The notes: generated by a model not told the origin, from the sequence alone. Numbered from the stretch's first letter, positions 1 through 10,678 are shown. The stretch is DNA of 64,000 bases from Saprospiraceae bacterium (GCA_016719855.1 JADJYH010000021.1:62001-126000); one strand, 5' to 3'. Numbers and translations are program-made.

Positions 1-1698
1 GCCCGCCAGTATCCAGAAGAAATAGCTGATGCCTTTTTCGTCGGCAATCTTGTCCACGTTCTCCCCGAACTTTGCGGCACCTTTCATGCCGATGGCCACG
101 GCCAGGTACCAGATGCCGAACATGACCGCAATCATGCGGGCGGGCACCAGTTTGCTCACGTAGGACAGGCCGACGGGGGAGATGCAAAGCTCGCCCATAG
201 TGTGGAACAGGTACACCAATATCAGCCAAACCATGCTCACCGACGCTGTTTTTGCGCCCGGCTCGATGGAGCTGGCACCAAACGCCACACAGGCCATGCC
301 CAGCGCCAGCAGCGTCATGCCGATGGCATATTTGACGTTGGCGGGCGGGTTGTACTTGCTCTCCCACCATTTGGAGAACAGCGGCGCCAAGCTGATGATA
401 AACAAGGAGTTGAGGGTGGAAAACCACGAGGCGGGGACCTCCAACGTTGCTTCGGCCATTTGGCTTTTCAGCATCCAGAAGGCGATGCCCCAAATGATGA
501 CAAAGCTGGTACCCAAGATGATATTGGCGACGGCGAATTTCTTGAAGGTCTGTTGGAACAATTTGAACAAAACCCAAGTGATGATGCCCAATGGCACAAC
601 CGTCATCAAGGCGTTCACGATTTTGAAAGTAGTGCCAGCGCTGCCTTCCAGTATCCGATTGGTGTAGTCCCTGGCGAAGATGGTCAGCGTGCCGGGCGAC
701 TGCTCAAAAATAGCCCAAAAGAAGATGACCAGAATGGCAAAAAAGGTCACGGCTATCAACCGGTCACGGGTCACAACAGAATATTTCAACAAACGGTAAA
801 CGAGTAGCCCGATGAAGAGTGCAAGGGCCACCAATATCGTAAAATTGTTGCCCATTAACCCACCCACATCCCAGTTGAAAATGTCCACTGAACCATTGGA
901 GATTTTCTTGGCCGGTTCGAAGATTATCCATATCAGCCCGAGGAAAATCATCACGGCGATGAGCACCAATTGGCCGCCAGTGAATGGGTTTGGCTTGTCG
1001 CCATCCAGTGCAAGTTCAGTGGCGGCGGCGTCTTTTTTCACGGGCTTGAGGCCGATATTGCCGAAGATGTTTTGCGCCAGCCAAAACTGCAAAAGACCAA
1101 AAAACATGAAGATACCAGCGAGGCCAAAGCCCCAGCCCCAGCCTACTTTTTCGCCCAAATAGCCGCACAACAAGATGCCAAAAAATGCGCCCGAATTGAC
1201 ACCCATGTAGAAAATGGTATATGCGCCGTCCTTTTTCTCCGGGTGGTTTTTGTATATTTCCGAGATGATGGACACCATGTTGGGCTTGAAGAATCCGTTG
1301 CCGAACACCAAAAATACCAATCCCATATAAATGGAAACACTGGTCTCCAACGCCATGCAGCCATGCCCCAAGGTCATGAGCGAGGCACCCACCACCACGG
1401 CCCAACGATACCCGATTTTCTTGTCGGCAAAATAGCCGCCCATCATGGTGGACAGGTAAACCAATCCCACATAGGAGCCGAACAACGCCATCGCTTGCTC
1501 CCGAGTCCACTCCCAGCCGCCGTTGGCCAAGGTAGAGGTGAGGAACATCACGAGCAAGGCCCGCATCCCGTAAAACGAGAAGCGTTCCCACATTTCGGTG
1601 AAGAAAAGCACGAACAGCCCGGCGGGATGCCCGATGACCGGGTTTTCAAAGAAGTGGTCTGTTCCGCCATGCGGCGACTTTGGCGTATTGTTGCTCAT
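1..1698 (-). CDS. POT/PTR2-family proton-coupled di/tripeptide transporter (3' end cut by window)
   Basis: Inner-membrane MFS-type importer of di- and tripeptides driven by the proton gradient. The reading frame is open from the ATG at 1698 to the window edge, about 566 codons, so the C-terminus is missing. Near residue 35 it carries the POT signature ExxERFxxYG (TEMWERFSFYGMR), and further on the second PTR2 signature appears as FYMGVNSG. The rest is a run of hydrophobic segments broken by short charged loops, as expected for 12-14 membrane helices. No frameshift is visible. It is divergent from the HipA-like gene at 1918. Family assignment is firm; the exact substrate range cannot be read from the sequence. 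Confidence 0.9.
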   Translation of the reverse strand, partial: MSNNTPKSPHGGTDHFFENPVIGHPAGLFVLFFTEMWERFSFYGMRALLVMFLTSTLANGGWEWTREQAMALFGSYVGLVYLSTMMGGYFADKKIGYRWAVVVGASLMTLGHGCMALETSVSIYMGLVFLVFGNGFFKPNMVSIISEIYKNHPEKKDGAYTIFYMGVNSGAFFGILLCGYLGEKVGWGWGFGLAGIFMFFGLLQFWLAQNIFGNIGLKPVKKDAAATELALDGDKPNPFTGGQLVLIAVMIFLGLIWIIFEPAKKISNGSVDIFNWDVGGLMGNNFTILVALALFIGLLVYRLLKYSVVTRDRLIAVTFFAILVIFFWAIFEQSPGTLTIFARDYTNRILEGSAGTTFKIVNALMTVVPLGIITWVLFKLFQQTFKKFAVANIILGTSFVIIWGIAFWMLKSQMAEATLEVPASWFSTLNSLFIISLAPLFSKWWESKYNPPANVKYAIGMTLLALGMACVAFGASSIEPGAKTASVSMVWLILVYLFHTMGELCISPVGLSYVSKLVPARMIAVMFGIWYLAVAIGMKGAAKFGENVDKIADEKGISYFFWILAG

Positions 1699-1917
1699 AT
1701 TTGCGTTTAATTTTATTTTGAATTGATAGACTTTCCAAGTTTTTCAAACCTGGGAAGCCTGCCTCCTGCGAAGGCAACATGGCAAATGTAATACGACCCG
1801 CCACATTTTCTGTTTTTGTATTTATCTTTTGCAAGCTGTCTGCCAGTCCTTGGGCAAGCAGCAGTCACCCGAAACTTTCCTTGCAAACCCCTACCTTCGC
1901 CGCACAAACTCAACCGA

Positions 1918-2706
1918 ATGAGCTATCAACCGCCAGCAATCAGGAAAGTAAATGTCGTACGCTACGTGACGCCCCTGCGGGAAGGTGGCTCTCTGCCTGC
2001 CATCGTGGAGGCGGACGACGATTTTCTGTACGTCGCCAAATTCAGGGGTGCGGGGCAGGGGACAAAGGCGTTGATTGCCGACTTGATTGGTGCCGAACTG
2101 GCTCGTGCGGCTGGCCTGAAAGTGCCCGAACTTGTCTTGGTTGACCTCGACGAAGCCTTCGGTCGCACCGAGCCGGATGAGGAAATCCAAGACTTGCTGA
2201 AAGGAAGCACGGGCACAAACCTCGGCGTACATTACCTCTCCGGGGCCATCAGCTACGACCCGGCCGTGAATGGAGCTGACCCGCTGCTCGCCTCCAAAAT
2301 CGTGTGGCTGGATGCCCTGCTCACCAATGTGGACCGCACCGCCAAGAACACCAACATGCTGGTTTGGAACCGGGAACTTTGGTTGATTGACTTTGGCGCC
2401 TGCCTGTATTTCCACCATAGCTGGGACAATTGGGAGCAGCAGGCGATACTGCCTTTCACAAATATCAAGGCGCATGTGCTGCTGGCGCAAGCCAGTCAAC
2501 TGGCCGAAGTGAATGAGGTACTGACCTCCCTGCTGACGCCCGACCTGCTGTCCGTCATCATCCAGAGCATCCCCGACGATTGGCTGAAGGGGCATGGCAC
2601 CCCGGACGAAATGCGCCGGGTCTATCACGAGTTTTTGACACGGCGCGTCGCCGCCTCCAGCATATTACTAAAAGAAGCCCAAGATGCAAGAGCGAAACTT
2701 ATTTGA
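1918..2706 (+). CDS. HipA-like kinase-domain protein
   Basis: A 262-residue protein resembling the stand-alone HipA-like kinase domain family. Visible elements are a possible ATP-binding lysine (VAKFRG, about K41), a catalytic-loop-like NVDRTAKNTN (about residues 137-146) and a metal-binding-like DFG (about residues 158-160). I start at the ATG at 1918 because the upstream extension to 1816 is hydrophobic noise lying in the divergent intergenic region. The stop overlaps the start of the DUF3037 gene by 23 bp, a pairing commonly seen for this family. Unlike HipBA, no HipB-type DNA-binding antitoxin is adjacent. The substrate and any toxin role are unknown. Confidence 0.75.
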   Translation: MSYQPPAIRKVNVVRYVTPLREGGSLPAIVEADDDFLYVAKFRGAGQGTKALIADLIGAELARAAGLKVPELVLVDLDEAFGRTEPDEEIQDLLKGSTGTNLGVHYLSGAISYDPAVNGADPLLASKIVWLDALLTNVDRTAKNTNMLVWNRELWLIDFGACLYFHHSWDNWEQQAILPFTNIKAHVLLAQASQLAEVNEVLTSLLTPDLLSVIIQSIPDDWLKGHGTPDEMRRVYHEFLTRRVAASSILLKEAQDARAKLI

Positions 2707-3067
2707 ATATGCAGTCATCCGAATCATGCCCCGAGTGGAGCGTGAGGAGTTCATGAACGTGGGCGTGATACTGCTTTGCAAAAAGCAAAACTTCCTTCAT
2801 GCACTTTACGAAGTAAGCCCGCAGCGGTTGGAGGCGCTTTGCCCTGGCTGTGACGTGGAAGAATTGGCTGCCCACTTGTCCGCCTTTGCCCGTATTGCCG
2901 CAGGTGACCCGACCGCTGGCCCCATCGCCCAGTTGGACATCGCTGGCCGGTTTCGCTGGCTCACCGCACAACGCAGTACGGTTTTGCAACCTTCCAAAGT
3001 ACACCCCGGCCTTTGCGACGACCCGATGCAGATGTTGGAGCGGTTGTTTCGGGAGATGGTGTTGTGA
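2684..3067 (+). CDS. DUF3037 domain protein
   Basis: A 127-residue protein matching the DUF3037 pattern. It opens with FEYAVIRIMPRVEREEF, followed by a V-N-V-G-V-I-L-like strand and a mixed alpha/beta body. It overlaps the HipA-like gene and is presumably co-translated with it. DUF3037 genes are known to travel with HipA-like kinase genes in many bacteria, and the biochemical role is undescribed. There is no signal peptide or membrane segment, so it is probably cytoplasmic. Confidence 0.75.
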   Translation: MQERNLFEYAVIRIMPRVEREEFMNVGVILLCKKQNFLHALYEVSPQRLEALCPGCDVEELAAHLSAFARIAAGDPTAGPIAQLDIAGRFRWLTAQRSTVLQPSKVHPGLCDDPMQMLERLFREMVL

Positions 3068-3109
3068 AGGCAAGCTTCACCACTTTCCAGTTAACACGTT
3101 CTCCACCCC

Positions 3110-3213
3110 GCCTGATAACTCCTCCCAATTGGCAACTTCACCCCAGCCACTTCCCGACCTCCGTCTCCGAAAACGCCTCGATTTTGTCCTTCGCCACGAG
3201 GTACGAGCGGTGC
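3110..3213 (-). pseudogene. Fragment of a LytTR response-regulator gene
   Basis: About 100 bp closely match the 3' end of the LytTR regulator gene at 10679 (compare 10711-10815). On the minus strand it reads HRSYLVAKDKIEAFSETEV and then needs a one-base shift to continue as VAGVKLPIGRSYQ-like sequence. No receiver domain or upstream part of a LytTR gene is present. It is a relic of duplication or recombination, sitting between the DUF3037 gene and the terminator of the next gene. Confidence 0.7.
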
Positions 3214-3226
3214 GAACAACGAAATT

Positions 3227-3267
3227 GAAAAAAGAGATGACTGGCCGGTTTGCTCAAAGGCCAGCCA
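3227..3267 (-). terminator. Rho-independent terminator of the beta-helix gene
   Basis: Read on the minus strand, the stem TGGCTGGCC / GGCCAGTCA (one G-T pair) closes a roughly 12-nt loop and is followed by TCTCTTTTTT. It lies just downstream of the stop at 3287. Confidence 0.65.
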
Positions 3268-3286
3268 TTCTTGTTTTGGAATAAAG

Positions 3287-5349
3287 CTATTGTTTAACAA
3301 ATCTTCCGGTGTACAGGCGGTCATTGACCAAGATTTTGAGGAGATACATGCCGGGCTGCAAGCCTTGCAGGTTCAGCGTCGTTTCTGCTGAAAACAACTG
3401 ACTTCTTATGATTTTTCCTTGTACATCGAAGATGCTAATTTCATGGAAAACTCCTGCATTTTCAGGCAGGTGGATGTAGAGAAAGTCAGCGGCAGGGTTG
3501 GGGAAATGTCCAGTACGCCCACTATCACCTCCCTTGCCGGGTTTATAAAAATCTCATACGCCCCAATATCCACCGTGCCGTTGGCAATGCGAGGATTGCC
3601 GTCTATATCAAGTGGGGCGGTCACGCCATTATTGTTGCCGGCATTAATGCAGGGACTGTCCTCGCCGGGGCGATAGTCGTCTGCATCAGCGAATTTCGGG
3701 TCGCCGTCGAGGATGTCGGAAGGGGCTGGCAAAGGGATGGAGTTGTCCCCTATGAGGTTGCCGCCGTTGGAGGTGAAAGTTACTTCGTCCGACAAAGGCA
3801 CATATTCCACGTAACCGGTATTGAAAAGGATGGTGTTTTGCAACGAAACCACTGACCCTGAATCGAACACCAGACCTGCAGTGTTATTTTCGGCGATGGT
3901 GCAATTGAGCAGTTTGATGGTGTCGGGCAGCCTGTTGGCTATTGTGCCGACATCCGTGGCAATGCCATTCCCAATTAACAAGGTGTTCTCAAATGTGATA
4001 TTCAAATCTTCTGTTGGCAGTGTTCCCCCGAAGGGCGCTAACCCAATGGCAGCTCCAAATCCACCGCTGTTTTCGGTAAAAATTGAATTTGAAACCGTAA
4101 AATTCGAAAAGCTGGTATTTGGCTGAGATCCCAGACCAATACCCCCTCCGGTAAAAGTGGCGGTATTGCTCTCAAAAAAGCATTGGATAACGGAACAATT
4201 AAAATTATCTCCACCGGGGAACACATTTAATCCACCTCCACCTTCGGTAGAACTGTTGCCTAAAAACGAGCAACTGTCAATTGAAATAAGGGTATTTGAA
4301 GCGTTTGCGCCAGCGACAGTAAGGACTCCGCCGCCGCCTTGGTCAAAGCCATTTCCCATATCGGATACAGCGTTGCTGATGAAAGTAGCGTTATGGAGCA
4401 ACAGTGAGCAATTATCACTCATAGCCTGGAAAAATAAACCACCGCCAAAGGAAGATTCGTTGTTGCCAAATGTGCAGTTGTCCACTTCAAGTGAAATATT
4501 GTCAGTGTTTTCAACCACAAACAACAAGCCGCCGCCTTGCTCAGGATTGGAATTTCCAGTAAAGGAAGTGGAGGTAATTGTGAGGTTCGTATTGTAACAA
4601 CTGACTCCGCCTCCCCTTAAACTTTCATTGTTGTCGAAACTGCACTGCTGGATTTCAATGCCTTCGCCCGGCACAATGTCAATGTCAATTCCGCCGCCAT
4701 ATCCTGCCCTGTTTGTTAAAAAGGCACAGTTTTCCAGCCGTAAGTTTTGACTGGACGCTCCCGAAACAGACATGCCACCACCCCAGTTGGAAGCAAAATT
4801 TTGGGTAAAAAAGCAGTGTCGGATGACTGGCGAGCCCATCGAACGGATGCCGCCGCCAACGTAATTCACACCGTCTGCATATCCGCCTTTTATGGTAAAC
4901 CCGTCCAAAACGGTTTCATTGGTGATATCGGCAGTGATGCGCAGTACATTTTCCGAATTGTCTGTTCGGTTGGCGGTTAGGTTATTTTCGATGTCGTCCC
5001 CGTTCAGGTCGCCGGAGAGGATGGTCTCATGGATGGCGGGGTTTCGTTCATCCGCAATGGTTTCCGTACCATTGAAGCCACCCAGCAATTGGATATTTTT
5101 ATCAATCAGGAAAGTGGCTGCGGGGTCGCCGTTGGGAACGTCGGGGGCGTATGTTCCTTTAGCCACCCAAATTTCATCGCCAGCTTCTGCACTGTTTAAA
5201 GCAGCTTTTAAATCGGTGAAGGCATCCTCCCAGGTAGTCCCTGAATTGGCGCCCGTGGCTTGATAGTTCACATAATTCTGTGAGTAAACCAACGAATTGG
5301 ATATACAGACAAAAAAGAGGAGTACCGGGAGTAAAATTTTTGTCTTCAT
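3287..5349 (-). CDS. Secreted parallel beta-helix protein with type IX sorting tail (frameshifted)
   Basis: An exported protein of about 687 residues. It starts at ATG 5349 (MKTKILLPVLLFFVC, a signal peptide ending near SLVYSQ). The body is a right-handed parallel beta-helix of the choice-of-anchor type, with repeated GGG turns and asparagine/cysteine ladders. One reading frame stops at 3406. Shifting one base near 3508 continues into FPNPAADFLYIHLP and ends KILVNDRLYTGRFVKQ at 3287. That tail is a typical type A Por secretion (T9SS) sorting domain, so I read one gene with a single-base indel. The product is probably translocated by T9SS and attached to or released from the surface. The ligand is unknown. 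Confidence 0.75.
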
Positions 5350-5469
5350 GACATGAGGGTTTAGTGAAAAAGGAGATAAACGATAACCCTGCGAAGATGC
5401 CCTCAAACCTTGCAAAACGGCTGGTAACGAGCGTTCAAATGCTGGTAGATATGTTGCAAGCGGGAAATT

Positions 5470-8400
5470 TCAGTGGCGAAAGCTGCTTGGCAGCACCCCA
5501 AATTCCTCGAAAAAAGTCTTGGTAAAATAAGACGGGTCTTTGAACCCTACCTCGTAGGCGATTTCAGCAACAGTCAAGTCGGTGGTTTCGAGCATCTGCT
5601 TTGCCCTGTGCAGGCGGTAGGAGCGGATAAAGTTGGCGATGGATTTGTCGGTTAGCGCTTTCATTTTTCGGAAAAGCTGCGAGCGGCTCATGCCCAATTC
5701 CCTCGAAAGCTGCACCACGTCGTAGTCTTCGTCCGATAAGTGGGATTCGATAATGAGCCGGACTTTTTGAAGGAAAGCTTCTTCCCGGTTAGGGATGAGG
5801 AATGAGGAATGAGGGATGACCTGCTCCGTCACAGGGAATTCCATGTTTCCAACTGGTTGCCAACTACCATACCGGGCTTGAAGCGTTTTGCGAAGTTCGA
5901 GCAGTTTTTCCAACCGCACGAACAGTTCTTTTTGATGAAAAGGCTTGGCGAGGTAGGCATCCGCTCCATGTTCCAGTCCCTCGATTTTCGATTCGATGTC
6001 GGCTTTGGCCGTGAGCAAAACGATGGGAATGTGGCTGGTGCGTTCGTCGTTTTTCAGGGTTTGGCAAAGTTCGAGACCGTCCACGCCGGGCATCATCACG
6101 TCGGTGATGACGAGGTCGGGAATTAATTCGATGGCTCGCTCGATGCCTACTTGCCCATCGTTTGCCAGTTCGACCTGATATTTTTCCTCTAAACAATTTG
6201 CTAAGTAACCCTGCACATCGGGATTGTCTTCCACGACGAGGACGAGGGGTAGTTGATTTTCGATTTCGGATTTACGATTTACGATTGGGGGCGCTGCTTC
6301 ACTTTGGAGAATCATTTCAGGTTCATCCAATCGTAAATCGTTCCCGACTTCTGTCGGGATAAATCGTAAATCCGCAGTTCTGCTCACCGGCAGCCTCACC
6401 TTAAATTCCGTCCCTTTTCCCAACTCGCTTTTCACCTCGATGGTGCCGCCGAGCAATTTCACCAATTCCTTTGTCAACGCCAGTCCGATGCCGGTGCCCT
6501 CGCCCCGCCGGGTAGCAGCGTCATCTGCTTGGTAAAAGCGGTCGAAAATCAAGGGCAACTTGTCGGATGGGATACCTGTGCCGGTATCGGTGACAGTCAG
6601 GACAACAACGTCGGCAGGGTTTTGAACCCTGCCGACGTTAAGCACAACCTGCCCGCCCTCAGAAGTAAACTTGACAGCATTGGACAGCAAATTCGATACG
6701 ATTTGTCGGAGGCGCTCCTCGTCGTAATCCATGGTAAACGTATCCATTGCCGAGTGAAAATGCAGTGAAATGCTTTTTGATGCGGCGAGCGATTGGAAAC
6801 TTTCGAGCAGGTATTTCAAAAACAAAACCACGTCGCCCTGCACGGGATGGAGCGCCAGTTTTCCGCTTTCCAGTTTGGACAGGTCGAGCAACTGGTTGAT
6901 GAGGTAGAGGAGGTTTTGGGCGTTGCGCTTGGTGACTGAAATTTTGGAAATTAGAAATTGAGAAATTGAAAATTGCTGTGTCTGTTTTTAATTTCCAATT
7001 TCATAATTTCCAAATTTCCCAAAATCACCGTCAGCGGCGTCCGGAACTCGTGTGTGATGTTGGTGTAAAGGCGGGATTTCACGGCGTCCAATTCCTTGAT
7101 GCGGCGAGCTTCGGCTTGTTCCAATTTTCGGCGAAGCTGAAAGCGGTATAGGGCGTACAGGCTGCCGAAGCGAGGATGCCCCAGAGGAAATACGCCCAAC
7201 TTGTGCGCCACCACGGGGGCAGGATGTTGATTTCGAGCGAGGAGCTTTGTTCGCCCCAAACCCCATCACCATTGGCTGCTTTGACGTGGAAGACGTAGTG
7301 CCCCGGCGACAAATCGGCAAACCGGGCAATGCGCTCCTGCCCAACGTATACCCAATCCTCCTGAACACCTTCCAATCGGTAGGTGTATTGATTTGACAGC
7401 GGATTGGCGTAATGAAGCCCGGCATATTCGATGGCAAAGTCATTTTGTAAATGCTTTAACGTGAGGGTCGAGATGTAAGGAACCGGGCTGGGAATGACGC
7501 CATCCTTGCCAAAAGCGATGTGCTTGTTGCCGAGCAGGAAATTGGTGAAAACTATTTTCGGCGCTGCCGAATCGGGCAGGAAACTCTCCGGGCGAAAGCG
7601 GACCAGCCCATTTTTCATTCCGATGTACCATTCACCGCCTTTGCGTTTTTAAAAACTCCCTCGAACCTATCCCATTCGGGAACAACGGTTCCAAAATTTT
7701 GAACTCCTGCAAAAAATGGAGCGATTCTGTTTTTAAATCGAAAATGCCCAACCCCAAAGACCTCCTCATCCAGAGCCTTCCCCGTTCATCCGGCAAAACC
7801 TCTGCGATGTAATGGGTAGCAGCGCCCTCGGAAAAACTCCTTGTATTCCTTTGTTTTGGGATTGAGACGTACCAATCCGTGACTGTACGAGGAGAGCCAC
7901 AACTCCTCCGGGCTTTGAATCCAAACGTTGTTCAACTGGTCATAATCTTCGAGAAAACGCTGCTCCAAAACCAGTTCCCCCGGCTTGCCTTCCCGGCGAC
8001 GGAGTTGGTTGATGCCGCCAAACCAGGTATTTTGCCAAATGCCACCCTGCTCATCGAAGTACAAAAATAGCGGTACAAAGGTGTCCCGCTTTTCAGGTCG
8101 TGAACGATGACCGGGTGAAGTTGGGAGGTTTCAGGTTCAAATAGGTAGCAACTATTCACTCCCAAGGCACCGTCGTAGATGAACCAGATGTTGCCAGCCG
8201 GGTCTTCCGCAATCATCCGGGCGGACATGTTTTTTTCTTTCAGTTTGACCCTTGCTACGAGAGGATAGGCGTTCGATGCGCTGTCAAATTTGTGAAGCCC
8301 CAGGTTCGAGGTCGCCCACACCGTGCCGTTTTTGCTGCGCAAGAGCCTTATATTTCCTTCCTTCGGAAAACCCAAATCGCCGTTCGCCTGCAAGTAAGCG

Positions 8401-9678
8401 CGAAAGGTGTTGTCGGCGGATCGAATCGAACCAAGCCCTCGTCATTGGCACGGCACCAGATTTTTCCCTGGTCATCTTCCACGCAATGCGAAAGGCGATA
8501 ATCATCCTTGCCGGAGAATCCTTTCAGGATTGCAAAATGGTCCCAAGTGTAATGGATTTTGTACAAACCTCCCTGACCACCGACCCAGACATGGCCGTTG
8601 TTGTCCACAGCGAGAGCATGGTTTGTCTTCCACATAAAGGGCGAGTTCTCCAACATGGACGCTAATTTAGGCTGGCTGTCGAAGTCTGTTATTCTGAAAA
8701 CGCCACCGCCCCAATCGGCTATCCAAAGGTTGCCCCGCCCATCGAACTCGATTGCCCGGAAGTTGAAGACCTGCCCGAACCCTTCGGAGGTTTTGATGGT
8801 GGAAAAAACATTTTTCTCCTTGTCGAACCTGCCCACTTCCCGAATGATGCTGCGGTTCAGCGTCCCCTCGAATCCGACAACGCAGAGTTCTTTTTTGAAA
8901 GGGTCATGGACGAACCTGTAAAACAGTGAAGCGTTTTCACCAGCGGTTTTGATTTTTTCCGCTTTGTCAAAAAGCAGCTTCGGCGCTTTATTCTCTATGA
9001 CAACCGGCATACGCCAGACTTCACGGCCATTCAGCGACAGCCATAACCAGCCAGTTTCATCGAAAATAAAATCCCAGATTGCCCTTTCGGGATTGAGTTC
9101 CGGCATGGGGTAAGGCACCAGCATTAACGAATCTGGCTTTGAAGCGATCGGAGCAATGCGGGTGAGGGTGCCCTTCGGGAAAGTCCAAATATTGCCAAGG
9201 TGGTCTTTTCTCAAAATCCAAGATTGTTGGGAATTGATGTCCACATGGGAAAATCGCTCTGTTTCGGGGTTAAACATGAGGATGGCTTCCCCCCCTCTGA
9301 ACCATATATTTCCCGCCCCGTCTTCCAGCATTGGCGGAAAAGCGTGGATGCGGAGAACCTGGTGTTGGCTTCGTCAAGCCGCCAAGTTTTGAAGGAGTAG
9401 CCGTCGTACCGCATCAGGCTGAAGGCACTTGTCATCCAAAGGAAACCCTTGCGGTCTTGCAGCACGTTGGTCACGAGGTTTTCGGGCAGCCCTTCTTCGA
9501 GGGCAAAATGTTCGACAAGGAGATTGCCGGAGAGGAAAGTGTTTTGAGCGAAGGAATGGAAGGAACAAAAGCAAGTCAGCCAAAGGAGCAGAATGTTTGT
9601 CCATTGAAACTTGGCGTGACTTTTTCTGAAGTAGATATCTGACCTTTCATTTTGGCAGCAACAGTGCTGTACTTTCAT
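5470..9678 (-). CDS. Hybrid two-component sensor/regulator with propeller, Y_Y_Y, kinase, REC and AraC domains (several frameshifts)
   Basis: The domain order of a one-protein two-component system is recoverable, but only by joining about seven frames. From ATG 9678 there is a signal peptide, then two-component-regulator propeller repeats (GNIWF, GRGNLWIADWGGG, GHVWVGG), a Y_Y_Y domain (YRLEGVQEDWVYVG near 7350) and a membrane helix. A histidine kinase follows (HEFRTPLTVILGN near 7040, HATPase at about 6400-6800), then a receiver (LVITDVMMPGVDGLE near 6100) and an AraC-type DNA-binding domain at the end. Breaks lie near 9345, 8400, 8060, 7810, 7650, 7170 and 6930. Heptanucleotide repeats sit in the HisKA and linker parts. 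Either the gene is decayed or the sequence has many indels. It resembles regulators of polysaccharide or surface-protein loci. Confidence 0.7.
5791..5820. repeat. Heptanucleotide tandem repeat in hybrid sensor linker
   Basis: Four units of GGRATGA in a row (GGGATGA, GGAATGA, GGAATGA, GGGATGA), lying between the receiver and AraC coding parts and translated there as an IPHSSFLIPN-like linker. Confidence 0.75.
6254..6375. repeat. Inverted pair of heptanucleotide repeats in hybrid sensor
   Basis: Left arm CGGATTT-ACGATTT-ACGATTG (about 6261-6287) and right arm rich in AATCGTA (about 6328-6372) face each other between the kinase and receiver parts. The translation contains IVNRKSEIENQ, typical of the repeat-derived peptides seen elsewhere in the window. 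Confidence 0.65.
6944..7020. repeat. Inverted AAATT-rich repeat inside the HisKA region
   Basis: GGAAATTAGAAATTGAG-type sequence faces its reverse complement about 40 bases away. It interrupts the dimerisation domain right after HEFRTPLTVILGN and introduces a stop in the kinase frame. Confidence 0.55.
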
Positions 9679-9995
9679 GCGCCAGGGTTTTAGCGCATCA
9701 ATATCCTACTTTTCTTAAAAATTTTGCTGCTTCCAAGCATAAAATTACATGCCCCAATTGGTGAACGGATTGCCCAAGCCCCTTTCCGTTTATTGTTCCA
9801 ACTGCATTTTCAGACCCAGAATATCACATTCAAAGATTTTGCAAACCGCCAATTTTAAAAGTGAAGTAGGGTTGGATGAAGGCTGGAAAAAATTTGATTC
9901 ACATCCACCTCGCCATTTTCAGAGAAAATTCCTAGCATCTCCTTTCAGAAAAAAGGTCAATTAGACATATTTTCGAGACAAAATGTAAATCGTAC
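9679..9995. other. Intergenic stretch, no gene recognised
   Basis: About 370 bases separate the hybrid sensor start from the next gene. A 71-codon frame on the plus strand (9749-9964) has no recognisable features. The only signal I can support is the promoter at its right end. Confidence 0.5.
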
Positions 9996-10025
9996 TTGAC
10001 ATTTAGAAATGTTAGCTTATCTTTG
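9996..10025 (+). promoter_or_regulatory. Bacteroidota-type sigma-A promoter
   Basis: TTG at 9996-9998 and TATCTTTG at 10018-10025, separated by 19 bases, fit the TTG / TAnnTTTG consensus of Bacteroidota housekeeping promoters. Transcription would begin roughly 20 bases before the ATG at 10053. Confidence 0.7.
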
Positions 10026-10052
10026 TCGCATCAACTTTAAAAAAATTGAATC

Positions 10053-10466
10053 ATGGAAAAAACAAAAAAGACTGGTTTGGGCAAAGTTGCTTTTTTTGCT
10101 GTGCTGTGGTTTGTAACCTACACGATCTGCTTGCTGGTCATCAAAAAGGGCTCACCTGACACTGGCGCAGGCATCGTGCTGGCCCTGCTCCCCGTGGCAA
10201 CTTTTGCGCTTTACATTTTCAACCTTTACAAAGGCATTGCTTCCATGGATGAGGTGCAAACAAGGGTTCAAATGGAAGCGGTGGTTATCGCATTCTCCCT
10301 GGGACTGTTGACCCTCATGACGCTGGGCTTGCTTGACCTTGTGGTGACGCTGAAAAAGGAAGATTGGGGCTACCGGCATTTGGTGCCTTATTTCTTCCTC
10401 TTTTACCTGATTGGGCTTATCATTTCAAAACGCAAATACAACCTGGAGGATGAAAAACACAATTAA
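10053..10466 (+). CDS. Small four-helix membrane protein, partner of XRE regulator
   Basis: A 137-residue protein with four predicted membrane segments (about residues 12-30, 42-56, 74-96 and 108-126) and short charged tails. It is the first gene after the promoter at 9996-10025. Its 3' end overlaps the start of the XRE-type regulator by 17 bp, a small-membrane-protein/HTH pairing common in bacteria (DUF2178-like layout). I do not recognise a specific family, and a role as sensor or partner of the regulator is inference. Confidence 0.7.
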   Translation: MEKTKKTGLGKVAFFAVLWFVTYTICLLVIKKGSPDTGAGIVLALLPVATFALYIFNLYKGIASMDEVQTRVQMEAVVIAFSLGLLTLMTLGLLDLVVTLKKEDWGYRHLVPYFFLFYLIGLIISKRKYNLEDEKHN

Positions 10467-10650
10467 GGTGGAAAGGGCAAAGAAGAACTGGACACAGGCC
10501 GACCTTGCGGAAAAAATTGGGGTGTCCCGGCAGGCGGTCAACTCCATCGAGACGGGGAAGTTCGTGCCTTCCACGGTGTTGGCACTCAAAATGGCGAACG
10601 TGTTCGGGACAACGGTGGAAATCATTTTTCAACTCGAAGAAAACGACTGA
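10450..10650 (+). CDS. XRE-family helix-turn-helix regulator
   Basis: A 66-residue single-domain DNA-binding protein. The HTH reads WTQADLAEKIGVSRQAVNSIE (about residues 12-32), the classic lambda-repressor-type arrangement found in YozG-like small regulators. The ATG at 10450 is preferred over an upstream in-frame start because GGAGG lies immediately upstream and the shorter form matches the family length. It is translationally coupled to the membrane protein gene and may autoregulate the pair. Confidence 0.85.
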   Translation: MKNTIKVERAKKNWTQADLAEKIGVSRQAVNSIETGKFVPSTVLALKMANVFGTTVEIIFQLEEND

Positions 10651-10678
10651 CGGGCAGCAAAGCCAACCATCTAGTAAA

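Noticed and set aside
182..1710. Long plus-strand frames (182-807, 812-1162, 970-1710)
   Set aside because: They are antisense to the POT transporter, whose minus-strand frame is continuous and carries clear family motifs.
9749..9964. A 71-codon plus-strand gene
   Set aside because: No ribosome-binding site, unusual composition for a gene here, and no recognisable motif.
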